Assembly (NCBI GenBank): GCA_030549335.1
Contig: JAUKPH010000018.1
Location: forward strand, 8,990,001 to 9,054,000
Length of the DNA: 64,000 nt
Direction of reading: 5' to 3'
Origin: Pontederia crassipes
Taxonomy: Eukaryota > Streptophyta > Magnoliopsida > Commelinales > Pontederiaceae
Shown one piece after another: positions 1 to 10,576 of the stretch. How positions within the stretch are numbered: the first letter of the stretch is position 1; every line of letters begins with the position of its first letter. The notes beneath the pieces are model-generated. The model saw only the letters and a program-made list of their open reading frames with translations. It did no database searches and had not been told where the DNA came from. A program made the translations under genes and the position numbers.

Positions 1-164
1 AGCGATATTTATCTTGATACACTTGGATTGGATTGGCAGCACGTTATTCGTCTTCTATCTGAGTTTATCAATAGCTTTGAAATCTTGTTATTCATTGTTC
101 AATCATGACATGGGAATGAAAAAAAGATCAATAGTAGAGTGAATCATCTTACAAATTTATATCT
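1..164. other. Left edge, nothing recognised
   Basis: AT-rich sequence with no gene that I recognise. It has no clear counterpart upstream of copy 2 (around 47060-47200), so the left limit of the duplicated segment seems to fall near position 165. Confidence 0.4.
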
Positions 165-1010
165 TGAATCAAAACATCGCTCTATTATTTTATTACGGGA
201 AGTGTAGGTGCAGCTTGTATAATCTCTTGTATTTCAGCCTAAAAAAAGTAAACTCATATTAAACATACATATCTTTCTATGATCACTGGTTCAACATGCT
301 TGTTATTTTTCTTGCATGTCTCAAAAAAATAGTTGCAACATCCAGTGGGTTACCATATTTACCTCCCTTTTACATATAAAAGACAATGAAGTATCAAGTA
401 AAAAATGAAAGAAAATAATATTATTATATACATGTTGAAAAATGAATTCTCTAAAGACTTATTGTCCACATGGTGTGGCATAATTAATTTTGCTCTGTTT
501 CTTGTATTCCTTTAGCTTGCATCCTATATTAACATATAGCATACACAATAATGTTATATATATATATGCAATATAAACATCATAATAGAAATCATACTCA
601 TAATAATTTTAACAAATAATCATACCTCAAAACTTTTACTATTATAATGCTCTTTAACAAGCCACTCCCAATCTCTTTTGTCCACTCAATTTGGCGCATT
701 CATTAAAGCTTGTTGAATTGGCTAATCTTTCATATATTTGAAGTGCGTGCTTCCTCTCCATTTTTGCCATAGTTCTTTCATATGTCTCAAAACATTCTCA
801 AACAAGTATTTTAGTACCATTAGCAAATTTAAAATGTTATATACGTAAATAATGGATATGATATAAAAAAATCTTTTTCAGGACTTACACAAATAAGTCT
901 ACTAAAATAAAAGAAAAAATATTACCAGAACAGTAGCCCACATTTGTTCTTTCTCCACTGAGTCTATTATCAACAAGTTGCATCAATTGTTTGCTAGGTG
1001 CCATAGGCAT
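165..1010 (-). pseudogene. Decayed CACTA TNPA-like (plant transposase, Ptta/En-Spm type) gene, copy 1
   Basis: Reading the minus strand by eye gives pieces of the TNPA-like second protein of CACTA transposons, a DNA-binding accessory transposase. Near 780-630 the translation holds KELWQKWRGS, KYMKD, then DKRDWEWLVKEHYNS, which resembles the W-rich Ptta/En-Spm domain. Near 370-290 it holds GNPLDVATI followed, after a slip in a T run, by FFETCKKNNKHVEP. Near 240-180 it holds AEIQEIIQAAPTLP. Stops (after KYMKD, and in APN*VDK), a frameshift and intron-like AT stretches separate the blocks, so it is not expressed as a protein. Copy 2 (47000-47640) keeps the C-terminal blocks but has lost the WEW exon. 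Family assignment is from remembered consensus, not a search. Confidence 0.6.
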
Positions 1011-1469
1011 AATATAAGAGTTATCAATATATAAGAAAATGTAATTATAAAAATTCATAACATTTTAAAAAACAAAACCACAAATTAAGCTTACTTCTTA
1101 AATCTACAAGGCAATTGATATTTTACATAGTTACATAATTAATTGACAAAAAATAGTTATATATCTACGAGAGAATTGAGTCCTCAGTTTTTTTTGTCCA
1201 ATAGAAAATCAAGATTTTGGTGGCCAAATGTACATCACTCATCGAAGAGGAAGAATAACCAGATATTCTTATACATATGACATATATGTGGTTAGCCTCT
1301 AATATAGTTTATGGAGACCAAAACAAAGGGAAATGCAAAAAGGACCTTGGAGACCAAAACAAAGGGGCATCATGTATAGCTTTTTCTACAATCACTAGTG
1401 GAGAAGTGCAATATACCTGTGGACAAGTGAAGAAACCTTCAAACTACAAGTCGAACCTTTAGAAAAAAA
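1011..1469. other. Non-coding link between TNPA fossil and GC-rich array
   Basis: No credible gene. The part around 1260-1460, with a repeated phrase of the type GGAGACCAAAACAAAGG, is shared with 48020-48190 in copy 2. Around 1255-1275 it corresponds to the site where copy 2 carries a SINE; copy 1 is empty there. Confidence 0.5.
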
Positions 1470-2090
1470 ATACAAGCACATGGTGGAAGCGCGCGCAGCC
1501 GAATAAGAAGCACCGGCGGCCACTGAAGATTCCTCATGTGCAAAGACGGCCGTCACGGCCACTTGTGCGAGCCACCTCATAACTAGAGGTGGCCACTGAG
1601 GGCTGCTTCACATTCAAAGGCAGCCCCGACGATCGCCTCTATCGAAAGACAGCCATTGAGGGTTGTCTCATGCACAGAGGCAATTGTCGGGGCCACCTCT
1701 ATGCGAGAGGCAACCGTTGACGACCTCCTCACACATGAGGAGGCCACTGAGGGCTGCCTCACATGCAGAGGCAGCTCCCGACGGTTGCCTCTCGTGCAGA
1801 TGCAGCTATCGCGGCCACCTCTATGCATGAAATGGTCGTCGGCGGTCGCCTCTATGCGTGAGACGGCCGTCGGCAGCCGCTTCTATGCTAGAGGCGACCC
1901 TCGGTGTGAGGAAGTCGATTGGATCCGAGGGAAGAAGAAACGAGAGGGAGACGATGGGTCGCGCAATAGATCACGTACCTGCTTGCAGAGGATTGTGTAG
2001 TGCCATCCACTATCTGAGTGTGTGAGGGAAGAGGAAGCCTCGTCATTCGGTGCCTATGTGCAAGGGAAGAAGACAATCCGACGACGATGC
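1470..2090. repeat. GC-rich inverted-motif repeat array, copy 1
   Basis: A GC-rich island in AT-rich surroundings made of repeated short palindromes of the form CCTCTATGCGAGAGGC, CCTCACATGCAGAGGC and CCTCCTCACACATGAGGAGG, each a potential small hairpin, joined by GGCCACTGAGGGCTG-like spacers. Open frames run through it on both strands, as expected from low-complexity GC-rich repeats, and I do not call them genes. A shorter diverged copy lies at 48200-48600. Its place beside a TNPA fossil suggests the subterminal repeat region of an old CACTA transposon, where transposase binds; that role is inferred. Confidence 0.6.
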
Positions 2091-3035
2091 ACGTACATAG
2101 AGAAGAAGAGAAAAAGCAAAAAAAATTAGGTTAAGGTTAAATAATTAGTTATACCCTAATGGTTATTTGATGGTAAAAGTAATTTTTTTAGCTTTGATCT
2201 TAAAATAATAATATTTTTTATTTATGTTTTCACAATTTTTAGAAAATAAAAAATGATGTAATATATATATATATATATCAAATCCCTACTCGAAGTTAAA
2301 AATGAAAAAAATGAAACACACATAAAAATAAAAAATGAATAAATAAGTATTATTAATTATAAGTAAAGAGATGCCAACATTCTTAATTACATAATAAAAA
2401 TAAATATTAAAAATTTAAAAATGATGATATTTGTTTATCATTTATTAATAATAATAAAACTTGAAAAATAATATTAAAACATAAAGTATAATTTAAATTT
2501 TTATTTTGAAACTTATAATAATAAATAATAATATTATTTCGTAAGAGGTTACATAGAAATTAAAATAAGAGAATAGAATAAAAAAGTATATCTTATAAAT
2601 ATGACTAATATCATTTTAAGAGGTTTTTTTAGTTGACTCGTCAAATTTTTTATTTATCATTTTTTTCAAGTTAACTCTCCTTCATAGCAACGTCGTACCC
2701 CCATTTGAAGCCTCTTACAAGGTACCTATTGGATACCCTCATGTGGATAAAAGTTTGTTAACATGCGGGTATCTTCGGATAAATTACATGATTTATCATC
2801 CAACTTTGAGTCATTTTCAAATCAGACCCCCAACTTCAATTTGTAGTCAGAACATCCGCCAACTTTGATTTTCTTGCATGATTAGTTCTCTTGACCGGTG
2901 ATAGTGAGTTTCCAGATTGTCTTGCGTACGTGGCCACCACATAAGTGATTTCTCTTTCATCCACATCATTAAAAAATAATAAAATAATATAAATATAAAA
3001 TAATCTCATACTAAAAATTTAAAAAAATAAAAAGG
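2091..3035. other. AT-rich non-coding stretch
   Basis: No gene seen. 2100-2776 matches 48605-49285 in copy 2 and contains a short TA run near 2262-2277. Copy 1 leaves the shared sequence near 2776; the following 260 bases (phrases such as CAACTTTGAGTCATTTTC and CCAACTTCAATTTG) are absent from copy 2 and lead into the captured gene fragments. They look like the flank of an inserted element, but I could not find matching terminal repeats. Confidence 0.45.
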
Positions 3036-3139
3036 GGGCTGACCACCCCCTTCTTCATCGGCACCGGGCGGAGGCACCTTTCCCCCTTCGCCGACGAAGC
3101 AGAGAAGGGGGCCGGCGCTGCCCTTTCTCCCTCGCGACC

Positions 3140-3297
3140 GGCCAGGCTGCTGATCAAATCCCGGAGGAAGGCGTGGGTGTTCCTGAACGAGCAGAAGATG
3201 GTGGACATGGCCATGGACCTAGGCTTCGACGTGCGGATCGTCGAGCCGGAAATCACCACCGACCTGGCCAAGATCGCACCGACCCTACGGGGTTGAA
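3140..3297 (+). pseudogene. Fragment of a GT61 (DUF563) glycosyltransferase gene
   Basis: The plus strand encodes about 45 residues: ARLLIKSRRKAWVFLNE, then QKMVDMAMDLGFDVRIVEPE and ITTDLAKIA. This resembles the C-terminal half of plant GT61 enzymes (Golgi xylan arabinosyl/xylosyltransferases), where an LLxISR...FxNE block precedes a MxxxLGF segment and the stretch that leads to the conserved VNS/GVHGAG motif. The VNS...HGAG part is missing: the reading frame ends in PTLRG* where the opposite-strand kinase fragment begins. Without promoter, start or catalytic core it is a captured or relict piece. It sits back-to-back with a kinase fragment in a GC-rich island absent from copy 2. Confidence 0.6.
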
Positions 3298-3920
3298 CCC
3301 CATGCCCGACCAGCAACCTCCTCATCTCCCCCTCGTCGAACTCGCCACCCAGCCGCCAGACGGCGGCCTCCAGTATCTTCCCCTCCCCGTGCAGCCCCCA
3401 GACCCACTCGACCAAGTTGCTGGCCCTCCGGCTGCTGCTTCCGCTATCGGCGACAGCTCCAGCGTTGCGAGTCTCGTCATCGTCGATCGGATGGCGCCCG
3501 CATACCACCTCGAGCACCATGGCAGCAGATCTGAAGACGTCGGTCTTATCGGTGGCGTGGCCGGTGAGGAGGTACTTGGGGGCGAGATAGCCCATCATGC
3601 CGGCCATGACTGTGGTGTCCGGTGACTTGTCGTGATCCTCCTGGCGCACGAGGCTGAAGTCGCCGAGCCGAGCTTGGTAGCCCTCGTCCAGCATTACATT
3701 GCTCGATTTGACGTCCTGGTGTATCACCTGGCACTCGCACTCCCTGTGGAGGTACGCGAGCGCAGAATTGACCCTGACCAATATCTTCTTCCGGTGCCGC
3801 CATGCCAAAGTCGGCGTCTTCGGGTCGGACAGGACCTTGTCGAGGCTCCCGTGGAGCATGTAGTCGTAGACCAGGAGGATCTCCCCCTTCTCTTGGCACC
3901 AACCTTGTTGTCGGCCAAAG
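3290..3920 (-). pseudogene. Fragment of an L-type lectin receptor-like kinase (C-lobe), degenerate
   Basis: The minus strand reads QGWCQEKGEILLVYDYM, then MLHGSLDKVL, SALAYLHRECECQVIH, DVKSSNVMLDEGY, GYLAPKYLLTGHATDK, NLVEWVWGLHGEGK and EFDEGEMRRLL. This matches kinase subdomains V to XI of plant L-type lectin receptor kinases, closest in my memory to LecRK class VIII, which are plasma-membrane Ser/Thr kinases. The lectin, membrane and N-lobe parts, including the ATP-binding lysine, are absent. Key residues are damaged: HRD reads HQD, DFG reads DFS and APE reads APK, so it could not be a normal kinase. It ends near 3290, exactly where the opposite-strand GT61 fragment begins. The open frame continues to 3011 through unrelated sequence. 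Two different genes joined head to head suggest transposon-mediated capture. Confidence 0.75.
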
Positions 3921-4353
3921 GTACAAATTTAGAATTTTTATAATGTCAATGATACGTGTGTTTAGCTAATGATATTGTCACTATATTTCATGTCATGCAT
4001 AAATAAAAATAAGTATATATTGCAAATATTCTAACCAAGTGAGCCAATTCATTGATTCTTCCAATTATTAGCTAAATGATTTCCATGGTTAGTTTTGTAG
4101 ACGGAATAGTTCCTTATAGGCACCATTATCACTTGATGTTACATGTAAATGAACATAATAAGATCCACTTTACAAGTTATATCATTAAATGTAGCAGATT
4201 ATTCATAGAACTAAAATTCAATATGTTGAATTAAATGTAGCAGTTATATCATTAATATTTTGTAATGAAGGAGTTCGAAGTTTATTCATTTCATTTCGTA
4301 ACACATCATATAGGTTAAGTTACTAAATTTTGTCGAATGTATGTATTAGTTAA
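3921..4353. repeat. AT-rich tandem-repeat unit (copy 1), interrupted by CACTA insertion
   Basis: Non-coding sequence matching 49805-50222 of copy 2, part of the AT-rich repeat family that resumes at 10534 and 22521. The shared stretch runs up to TAA at 4351-4353, where the CACTA element begins. Confidence 0.6.
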
Positions 4354-4379
4354 CACTACAAGAAAATTGCATTTTTTCG

Positions 4380-4740
4380 ACGGAAATTTCCGACGGTCGC
4401 AAATCTATTGGAAGTTTTGATTGCTTTTCCGACGGTTGAAGCTATCCTTCGGAAGTTCAGGTGCATATCTTTCCCACAGCTCTAGCCGTGGGAACTTTCC
4501 GCGGTTCCAGCCGTCAAAAGATAGTTACACTATTTCCCACGGTTGAAACCATGGGAAACATTAAAATAATTTTCTCGACGATGGAATGGAATTATTATTA
4601 TTTTTTTTTTTTTGGGGGGGGGGGGGGGGGGGGCGGGGGGTTATAAATATTTTTTTTGGAGTTTCCCATGGCTCTAGCCATGGGAACCTCACTCCATAGT
4701 TTCCCACGGCTCGAGCCATGAGAATATGAAAATATATTTT
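4380..4740. repeat. 5' subterminal repeat array of the CACTA element
   Basis: Repeated short motifs in both orientations, of the type CCCACGG, AGCCGTGGGAA and AGCCATGGGAA, with CGACGG variants close to the terminus. Pairs face each other and could form hairpins. Such subterminal arrays are the usual binding sites of the TNPA protein in CACTA elements; the binding role here is inferred from the family. Confidence 0.7.
4601..4640. repeat. Poly-T/poly-G homopolymer block
   Basis: A run of 13 T is followed directly by about 20 G, one C and 6 more G. It lies in the 5' subterminal region of the CACTA element. Runs of this kind slip during replication and are often misread, so the exact length should not be trusted. 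Confidence 0.8.
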
Positions 4741-4819
4741 AATATCATCAGCAACGGACAAAAAAATTAAAATATTCTGATGGCTTCAGCTGTTGAAAAG
4801 TCCGTCGCATCTCCATTCT

Positions 4820-4826
4820 TATATAC
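4820..4826 (+). promoter_or_regulatory. Possible TATA box of the CACTA transposase transcript
   Basis: TATATAC lies between the 5' subterminal repeats and a C/T-rich stretch (4840-5000) resembling a plant 5' leader, about 620 bases before the first transposase block. Position and composition fit a promoter; no direct evidence of a transcript start. Confidence 0.3.
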
Positions 4827-5440
4827 AACCCGGTCCTCTTCTTCCCCGACCGCTGCACTTTTCCCTGGAGATACATTCTTCCTCGGCCCCTCTTCTCTGG
4901 CGCTGAGCTCTTCCCCTCCTGCACACGCTCCGACCATCTTCCTGCGGCCGATCTGGCCATCTCCCCGCACGCCGATGCTCATGGTGCGACGATCGACTAG
5001 TCGCTGCTACCGCCGCCACCTCCCGGTCCGGCGATCGCCCTTCCGCGCGCAGTCCTCCGGTGGCCCTCTCCCCATCAAACGATCCCTTAGACACTGCTCT
5101 GATGAAGAAACCCATGGTACGACCGCCGCGCCAGGATCCGGCGATCACGGCCAGGTCTGTTCTGGATCTGGGGCGGATTCGGCTGTAATGGTCGGATTAT
5201 AGCTGTTGACGCCTCGCTCTGGGCCGTTTGTGCCAGGATGTCCGGATCCAGCCGTTGACATCTCGAATCCAGCCGGGCACTTAAGGATCGCCTGAGTTCA
5301 TATTATTGTTCATATAATTGCATAGAGGATTGCCCGAGTTATATTATGGTTCATAATATTGATGTTTTCATTTTAATTTAATTGATCTTTTTTAGTCATC
5401 TTAATTTAACAAATTTTATTTCACATAGAACTAATACCAA

Positions 5441-7261
5441 ATGTATCCTTCGGAGCATCGTCATTGGATGTACAATAGAACAAATCCTGGTCATGTAGTG
5501 TTGACACAAGAATTCATAAATGGTGTTGAATACTATACTACAATAGCTTGTCAAACTATACAATTTCAACGAGAAGGAACTATAGTATATCCTTGTTTAA
5601 AATGTCAAAGCACAAAATTGCAGAATCTGGAGACCGTCAAAGTTCATTTGTATAGAAAGGGTTTCAAACTCAATTATTGGTACTGGACTGACCTTGGTGA
5701 GATAGAACCGTCGTCGAACTTAGATATTTCACAAGAGGTTTCCACTAATATCGAGGATGATTATATTTTTATATATCAAAATTTGATTTATGATGCTGCC
5801 ACAACCAATTATGGCGACATCAGATTTCAACAAAATTGCTAGCGCGAGTCACCATATTCCAAAGCGGCTGATTTTTTCAACTTACTAGTAGCCACGAGTG
5901 AACCCTTGTGGCCTGGTTGTGAAAATCATTACGAATTATCATTAGCTGTTAAAATGTTAAATTTGAAGGCGGACCATAATATTTCACATGCTTGCTTTGA
6001 TGTATTTACGGAGATATTAAAAGAGGTAACACCATCCGGGGCTCGAATACATGACAATTATTATAGGACCAAAAGATTATTTTCAAAATTTGGTCTTGGC
6101 CCCACCAAGATAGCTTGTTGTCGAAATGGATGTATGCTATTTTACAGTGCTGACATAACCATGAGGGAGTGCAAATTTTGTGGTGCTGAGCGATACAAAT
6201 CGAACACGAAGAACGAGGTTCTGGTTAAGATAATGCACTACTTGTCTCTTATTATAAGACTTAAAAGATTATACTCATCTGTAGGATTCACGTCACAAAT
6301 AATTTAAGTAACCATGTCTACTTTTGTAGTGCTTTCTTGCAATACTTCGATATTCTGGAAGAGGAAGCGCAAGAAAGAATCGAGAACGATTTTGCACAAT
6401 GGTTTAAGGATCACGTAAGCATCGAAAAACTTTCATTAAATTTTGGATAAGATGTCTCTGAAATGTGTTGACGAATTTAATTAAATTTCATATAACACCC
6501 TTATAGGTTCTCAATGGTCAAAGTAATAGTACGTCAAACCTTCTTGATTTGGCATGGGGTCTTAATCGGCAAGTGACAAGTTGGCCCGTGTATTTCGTGA
6601 ATGGTTACAAATTTCATACAAAGAGTTGGTCGCGAGACAAAAAATAGTTAACAGCGGCGTATGTGTCAAAGGATGTATTGATGGTGAAAATGAACGTGAT
6701 TATTATGGCATCCTAAAAGATATCATTGAGCTACAATATACAGGCAGTAATAAGGTCGCCTTATTTGAGTGTACGTGGTTCGACCCCACGGAAAGAAGGG
6801 GGACAAGGGTTCATAAAGACTTCAAAATTGTTGAACTACGACATAGTAGACGGTATAAACGATTTGATCCTTTCATCATTCCTTCTTCTACAAGGCAAGT
6901 CTATTATGTGAATTATCCAAAAGGGACAAGAGATAAGTCTCAATGGTGGGTCATAATTAGAACGAAAGCAAGAAATCGGATTGAGGTTGAAGGTGCGTTA
7001 CAAGTTGCATACCAAAATGATACAATGGCACATGTTGGACAAATTGTAGACACACAAATGATCGAAGATCTCCAGGTTGAACAACACTTGTTCGATGAAG
7101 TCGACAATGAAGATGGGATCGATGAAGCAAATAGTGATGACGAAACTGAGGAGGAGGATTCTTTAAGTGTGTCACCTTCAGAAGATGAAGATGAGTTTGA
7201 ATCATGTAATTATTATGATAATGAGGTATATATTATTATTAGTCTCTTGACGAATATTTAA
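5441..7261 (+). pseudogene. TNP2-type CACTA transposase, core deleted
   Basis: Three parts are readable. At 5441-5842 there is a transposase-associated domain (HWMYNR, EFINGVEYY, PCLKCQ, VHLYRKGFKLNYWYW). At 5860-6300 there is the TNP2 N-terminal region (EPLWPGCENH, NYYRTKRLFSKFGLGPTKIA, CCRNGCMLFY, CKFCGAERYKS, RLKRLYSS). At 6330-6415 comes the block FDILEEEAQERIENDFAQWF followed by a GTAAG splice site, and at 6560-6990 a DUF4216-like C-terminal part (KVALFECTWFDPT, RVHKDFKIVEL, QVYYVNYPK). In intact TNP2 proteins several hundred residues with the catalytic core lie between the second and third parts; here they follow within about 30 bases. An acidic tail ends the frame at 7261. Frameshifts are also present, so no active transposase is made. 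Confidence 0.75.
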
Positions 7262-7699
7262 ATTTCTCTTATATGTAATATTGTAACTTTGGAAACTGAT
7301 TCAGTTGTAACTTATGATTATCAATTTGTTGCAAAAAGAGTGTACGATGACTCCACAAAAATCATCGGAATGACCATTGCGTGACGAGAGTGAAGGACCT
7401 GCTATTCTTTACCTTCTCGTGAGTTTATATATTTTTCGACAAATTTATCATGTATCCGAATTTTTTTTTCTAAAACTTGTTCTCTTCCAAAAAAGCGCCA
7501 CCAGATATTAGAAATTGGTTCTACGTACGAATCAATTCTCGAAGATGCGTTGTCATATAATGCCGAATTTCAGGTTACTATGATGTGATCTTTCTTTAAT
7601 ATTGTGCACTTACTATTTTTTGTCCTCAGCTTCCGTATTTCTTATATTCTATAGTCAAGATAATCATAATATTCTTTCACTTGTTATTTATTTTTGTAG

Positions 7700-9248
7700 A
7701 TGTTTCATTTCGGTCGAGGAAAAGGTAAAGGGAAGGAGAAGGAGAAGGAGAAGGAGAAGGGTAAGGGTAAGGAGAAGGCCACTCCTAGAGGATCCGTAGG
7801 TGAGGTGATGTGTGAGCCCATTATGCCTAGAGCTACAGGTATTCGCATTGTAGAGCGCCAGACTGCGCCAATACTAGACCCATCATCGGACGATGACAAC
7901 GCGGAGGACATTCATACACCTGTGCTCAACATTGCGGACATGGAGACACAAATGCTAGAGTTGTAATGATGCCGGTTCATCAGCAAATATGCACAAGCAA
8001 TATTTGCAGCCAGATGGTAATTGCGGGTAAGTCGTTCAAAAGTTGTAATTGTGAGTACATCTTAAATTACCTTACTTACAGTCGAGATTTGGCAGGTTTT
8101 ATCCGTCAAAACTTACAGCAGCTGCATGCACTAAAGTAGTTCGCCAAAGATATACGAAAGCATGGCTCACCTGGAGAGATATTTTGTATGCTACTAGGCA
8201 AATGATATTTCGGGAATTTCAGGTAATGCTTGAAGAAGCCATTATATTTGACAAATTTTGCTAAATTTTCCACCAAGCCGATTTCTTTGACAATCATCTT
8301 TATTTGTAGGCTGATATATGGTGGGATCCCGAGAACATGGAGTAGATGTGGAAGGCCTTCAAGTCTAGGTGCTCTAGGCATTTGTCTTCAATGTTGTCGG
8401 ATGCACGGGCTACAGGAGAGCGGCCCAATTGGATTGGCAAGGAAATTTGGACCGAGCTAATGGCTAAGTGGTCCACCGAGGCATATAAATCTAAGTGCCA
8501 AAAAGTGAGGACAAATCGCAAGTCGAACCATGGAGCATGCCTGCACGTGGGTGGTTGTTTTCAACATCGACTATTGCCCGACGAACGGTACTTCATTTTC
8601 TCTGTATTTGTTGTAATTAAAATTTGGCATGTGCTAACTTTGATTTCAAACGTAGGAAAAGGAGATGGGTAAAACATCATTAAAGATGAGATTTTTTTAA
8701 AAACTCATCAAAAAAAGAACTCGGAATGGGTTTCATCGTGTGCTCGAGAGACATATATAAGTTAGTCAAATTCGTAATGTAACTTTCATTATTTGTGAGT
8801 CTCGTAATGTCACTCTGTCAACTTGCAGGAGTCCTTCAAAGAAAAAGAAGCCAAGCATCGTTCACAGGTCACGCAGGGATCAGTGACACCATTGACTTGT
8901 CGACAATTGTGGACGTACCATGTTGGAGTGAATAGGGGCTGGACCTACAGTCTCGGGTCGTCCATTAGCAATACGGATATTGGTTATGGATGAAAATCAA
9001 TATCCGATGTTTCCAACGAAGACGCGTGATCACTATTTAATTAGATGTGGGATCAACGATTAATGGAAGTCCAACAGAAAGTCCGTGAAGAGGTCCATCA
9101 AGAGGTTCGCCAAGAATTTGAAGCGCGAAAAGAAGCTTTTGAAGCTCGACAACGAAAAGAGATGAAGAGAATGATTCGTGAGGCGATGCGTGACCGGCAG
9201 CAAGACGATGACGACGAGAACGCTACTGAAAATCAAGAAGAAAATTAG
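7700..9248 (+). pseudogene. TNPA-like second gene of the CACTA element (Ptta/En-Spm domain)
   Basis: Several exon-like blocks follow each other on the plus strand. 7700-7966 starts MFHFGRGKGKGKEKEKEK, a lysine/glutamate repeat coded by a purine tract, and continues into an acidic stretch. 8098-8222 reads RFYPSKLTAAACTK, RQRYTKAWLTWRDILYATRQ. 8310-8590 reads WWDPENME (one stop), WKAFKSRCSRHLSSMLSDAR, PNWIGKEIWTELMAKWSTEA and KCQKVRTNRKS, which matches the plant transposase Ptta/En-Spm domain. 9045-9248 is a charged coiled-coil tail (VREEVHQEVRQEFEARKEAF). Introns with GT/AG-like edges separate the blocks. The protein should bind the subterminal repeats. A stop and a possible frameshift suggest decay, but the exons are better preserved than TNP2. 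Confidence 0.65.
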
Positions 9249-9399
9249 TTGTTGCGTTTAATTATTATTTGTATGATATTCGAATTTGTACCATCCTTTA
9301 AAGTTTAATCGGATTGAAAACTTATGCACGCTGCGATGGATTGTTCTTTTCATTTGAAAATTTCCTTTGGATTCTTCTTTCATTTTTTGATTTTTTCAT

Positions 9400-10520
9400 C
9401 AAAAATAGCATTTTTCACGGCTCGAGCCATAGCAAAATTTCCCACGGCTGGAGCTGAAGGAACGTTTCCCACGGATCTAGCCGTGAGAAATTCCATTTTC
9501 ATTTCCCGCCGGGCGAATGTCTCGGTCGCTTGCAATATAAATGATCGGTTTCCATCTCCATCTCCATCTGCACGAGGGTGGTTCCTGCTCCAGCGATGGC
9601 TCTAACTCCGACGTCCTCTCCGGCGATGGGTGGTTCATGCTTCGGCGATGGCTCCCTCTCCCACTCTCCCTCTCCCTCTCGTCGTCGGCAGTGCGTCGAC
9701 CGGTACGACTAGCCCTGAGCGGACGGATCTCGTGGCCCTACGATCGATCCAGCTGCGGGCGGCCAGATCTAGCAGCCCGGCAGTCGATCATCCTATGGGC
9801 GGAAGTAACTGGCTCTCGCAGCCGGATCGGCGAGATCCGACAACCCGCAGCCAGATCATTCGTGGACGGATGGCAGATCATTCGGCTAGGTGCAGCCGGA
9901 TGAGGACGGACGATGGAGGATCTCCTTCGCTGCGTATCATCATGGTCGGGCGGACGGCCGTTCCAGCCGTGGCCAGATTTTTTTTGAAAAATAACCATTC
10001 CGATGGTTAAAGGCGTGGGAAGAAAGTGCGTCCCATGGTCTAAGCCGTCGGAACCTTCCCACGGCTGGATGCGTAGGAGAAGTTTCCTACAGTTAGAACC
10101 GTGGGAATGATTTCCCATGGATGCAGCCATGAAAAGTTTTTCCCACCGATCTATCCGTAGGAAGTTTCCATAGAAAAAATCGTGGGAAGATTTCCCACTA
10201 CAGTCGTGGGTACTTTCCATGGCTGCAACCGTGTGAAGAGTTCCCACAGTTGCACCCGTCGCAACTTTCCACGGTGGCACCCGTGCGAAGAATTTTCCTG
10301 CGGCCCAAGTCCTGGGGACCCTCCCACGGTTTGAACCGTGGAAAGATTTTCGCACAGTTTTGGCTGCACGAACTTCCAACGGCTACTAGAGAACCGTCGA
10401 AAAAGTTTTGCAATGAGCAGTTTTCAGACGGTTGCCTTCCGCCGAAATAACCGTCGGAAACTGGTGTTTCCGATGATTTTCCAATGCTTTCCCACGGTTG
10501 TAACCATGGAAAAGAGCCAT
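9400..10520. repeat. 3' subterminal repeat array of the CACTA element
   Basis: After the coding part, two dense arrays (9415-9520 and 10000-10520) of CCCACGG / CCGTGGGAA motifs occur in alternating orientation, spaced about 15-30 bases. Between them (9540-9990) is a GC-rich stretch with CGGCGATGG-type motifs. Long open frames on both strands here come from the biased composition and are not called as genes. Confidence 0.65.
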
Positions 10521-10576
10521 TTTTCTTGTAGTGTAAATAATCATTTATGTAAAGAATATAACTTGTATAACTGTAC

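Larger units (their letters stand above)
4354..10533 (+). mobile_element. CACTA (En/Spm-type) DNA transposon, 6180 bp, defective
   Basis: The element begins CACTACAAGAAAA at 4354 and ends TTTTCTTGTAGTG at 10533, a 13-bp inverted repeat typical of CACTA elements. It is flanked by the 3-bp target duplication TAA (4351-4353 and 10534-10536). Copy 2 has the uninterrupted site at about 50220-50222, which fixes the boundaries. Inside, on the plus strand, are remains of a TNP2-type transposase gene (5441-7261) and of a TNPA-like gene (7700-9248), the usual CACTA gene order. Both ends carry dense subterminal motifs. The TNP2 core is deleted and the reading frames are interrupted, so it could only move with transposase supplied elsewhere. 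Confidence 0.9.

Noticed and set aside
1656-2000. 114-residue open frame in the GC-rich island
   Set aside because: It follows the repeat units, has open frames on both strands and no recognisable domain; composition explains it.
3011-3290. Extension of the kinase frame to its stop at 3011
   Set aside because: After EFDEGEMRRLL the kinase similarity ends; the rest is antisense to the GT61 fragment.
9738-10379. 213-residue minus-strand frame in the CACTA 3' end
   Set aside because: It runs through subterminal repeats antisense to the transposase genes and has no domain.
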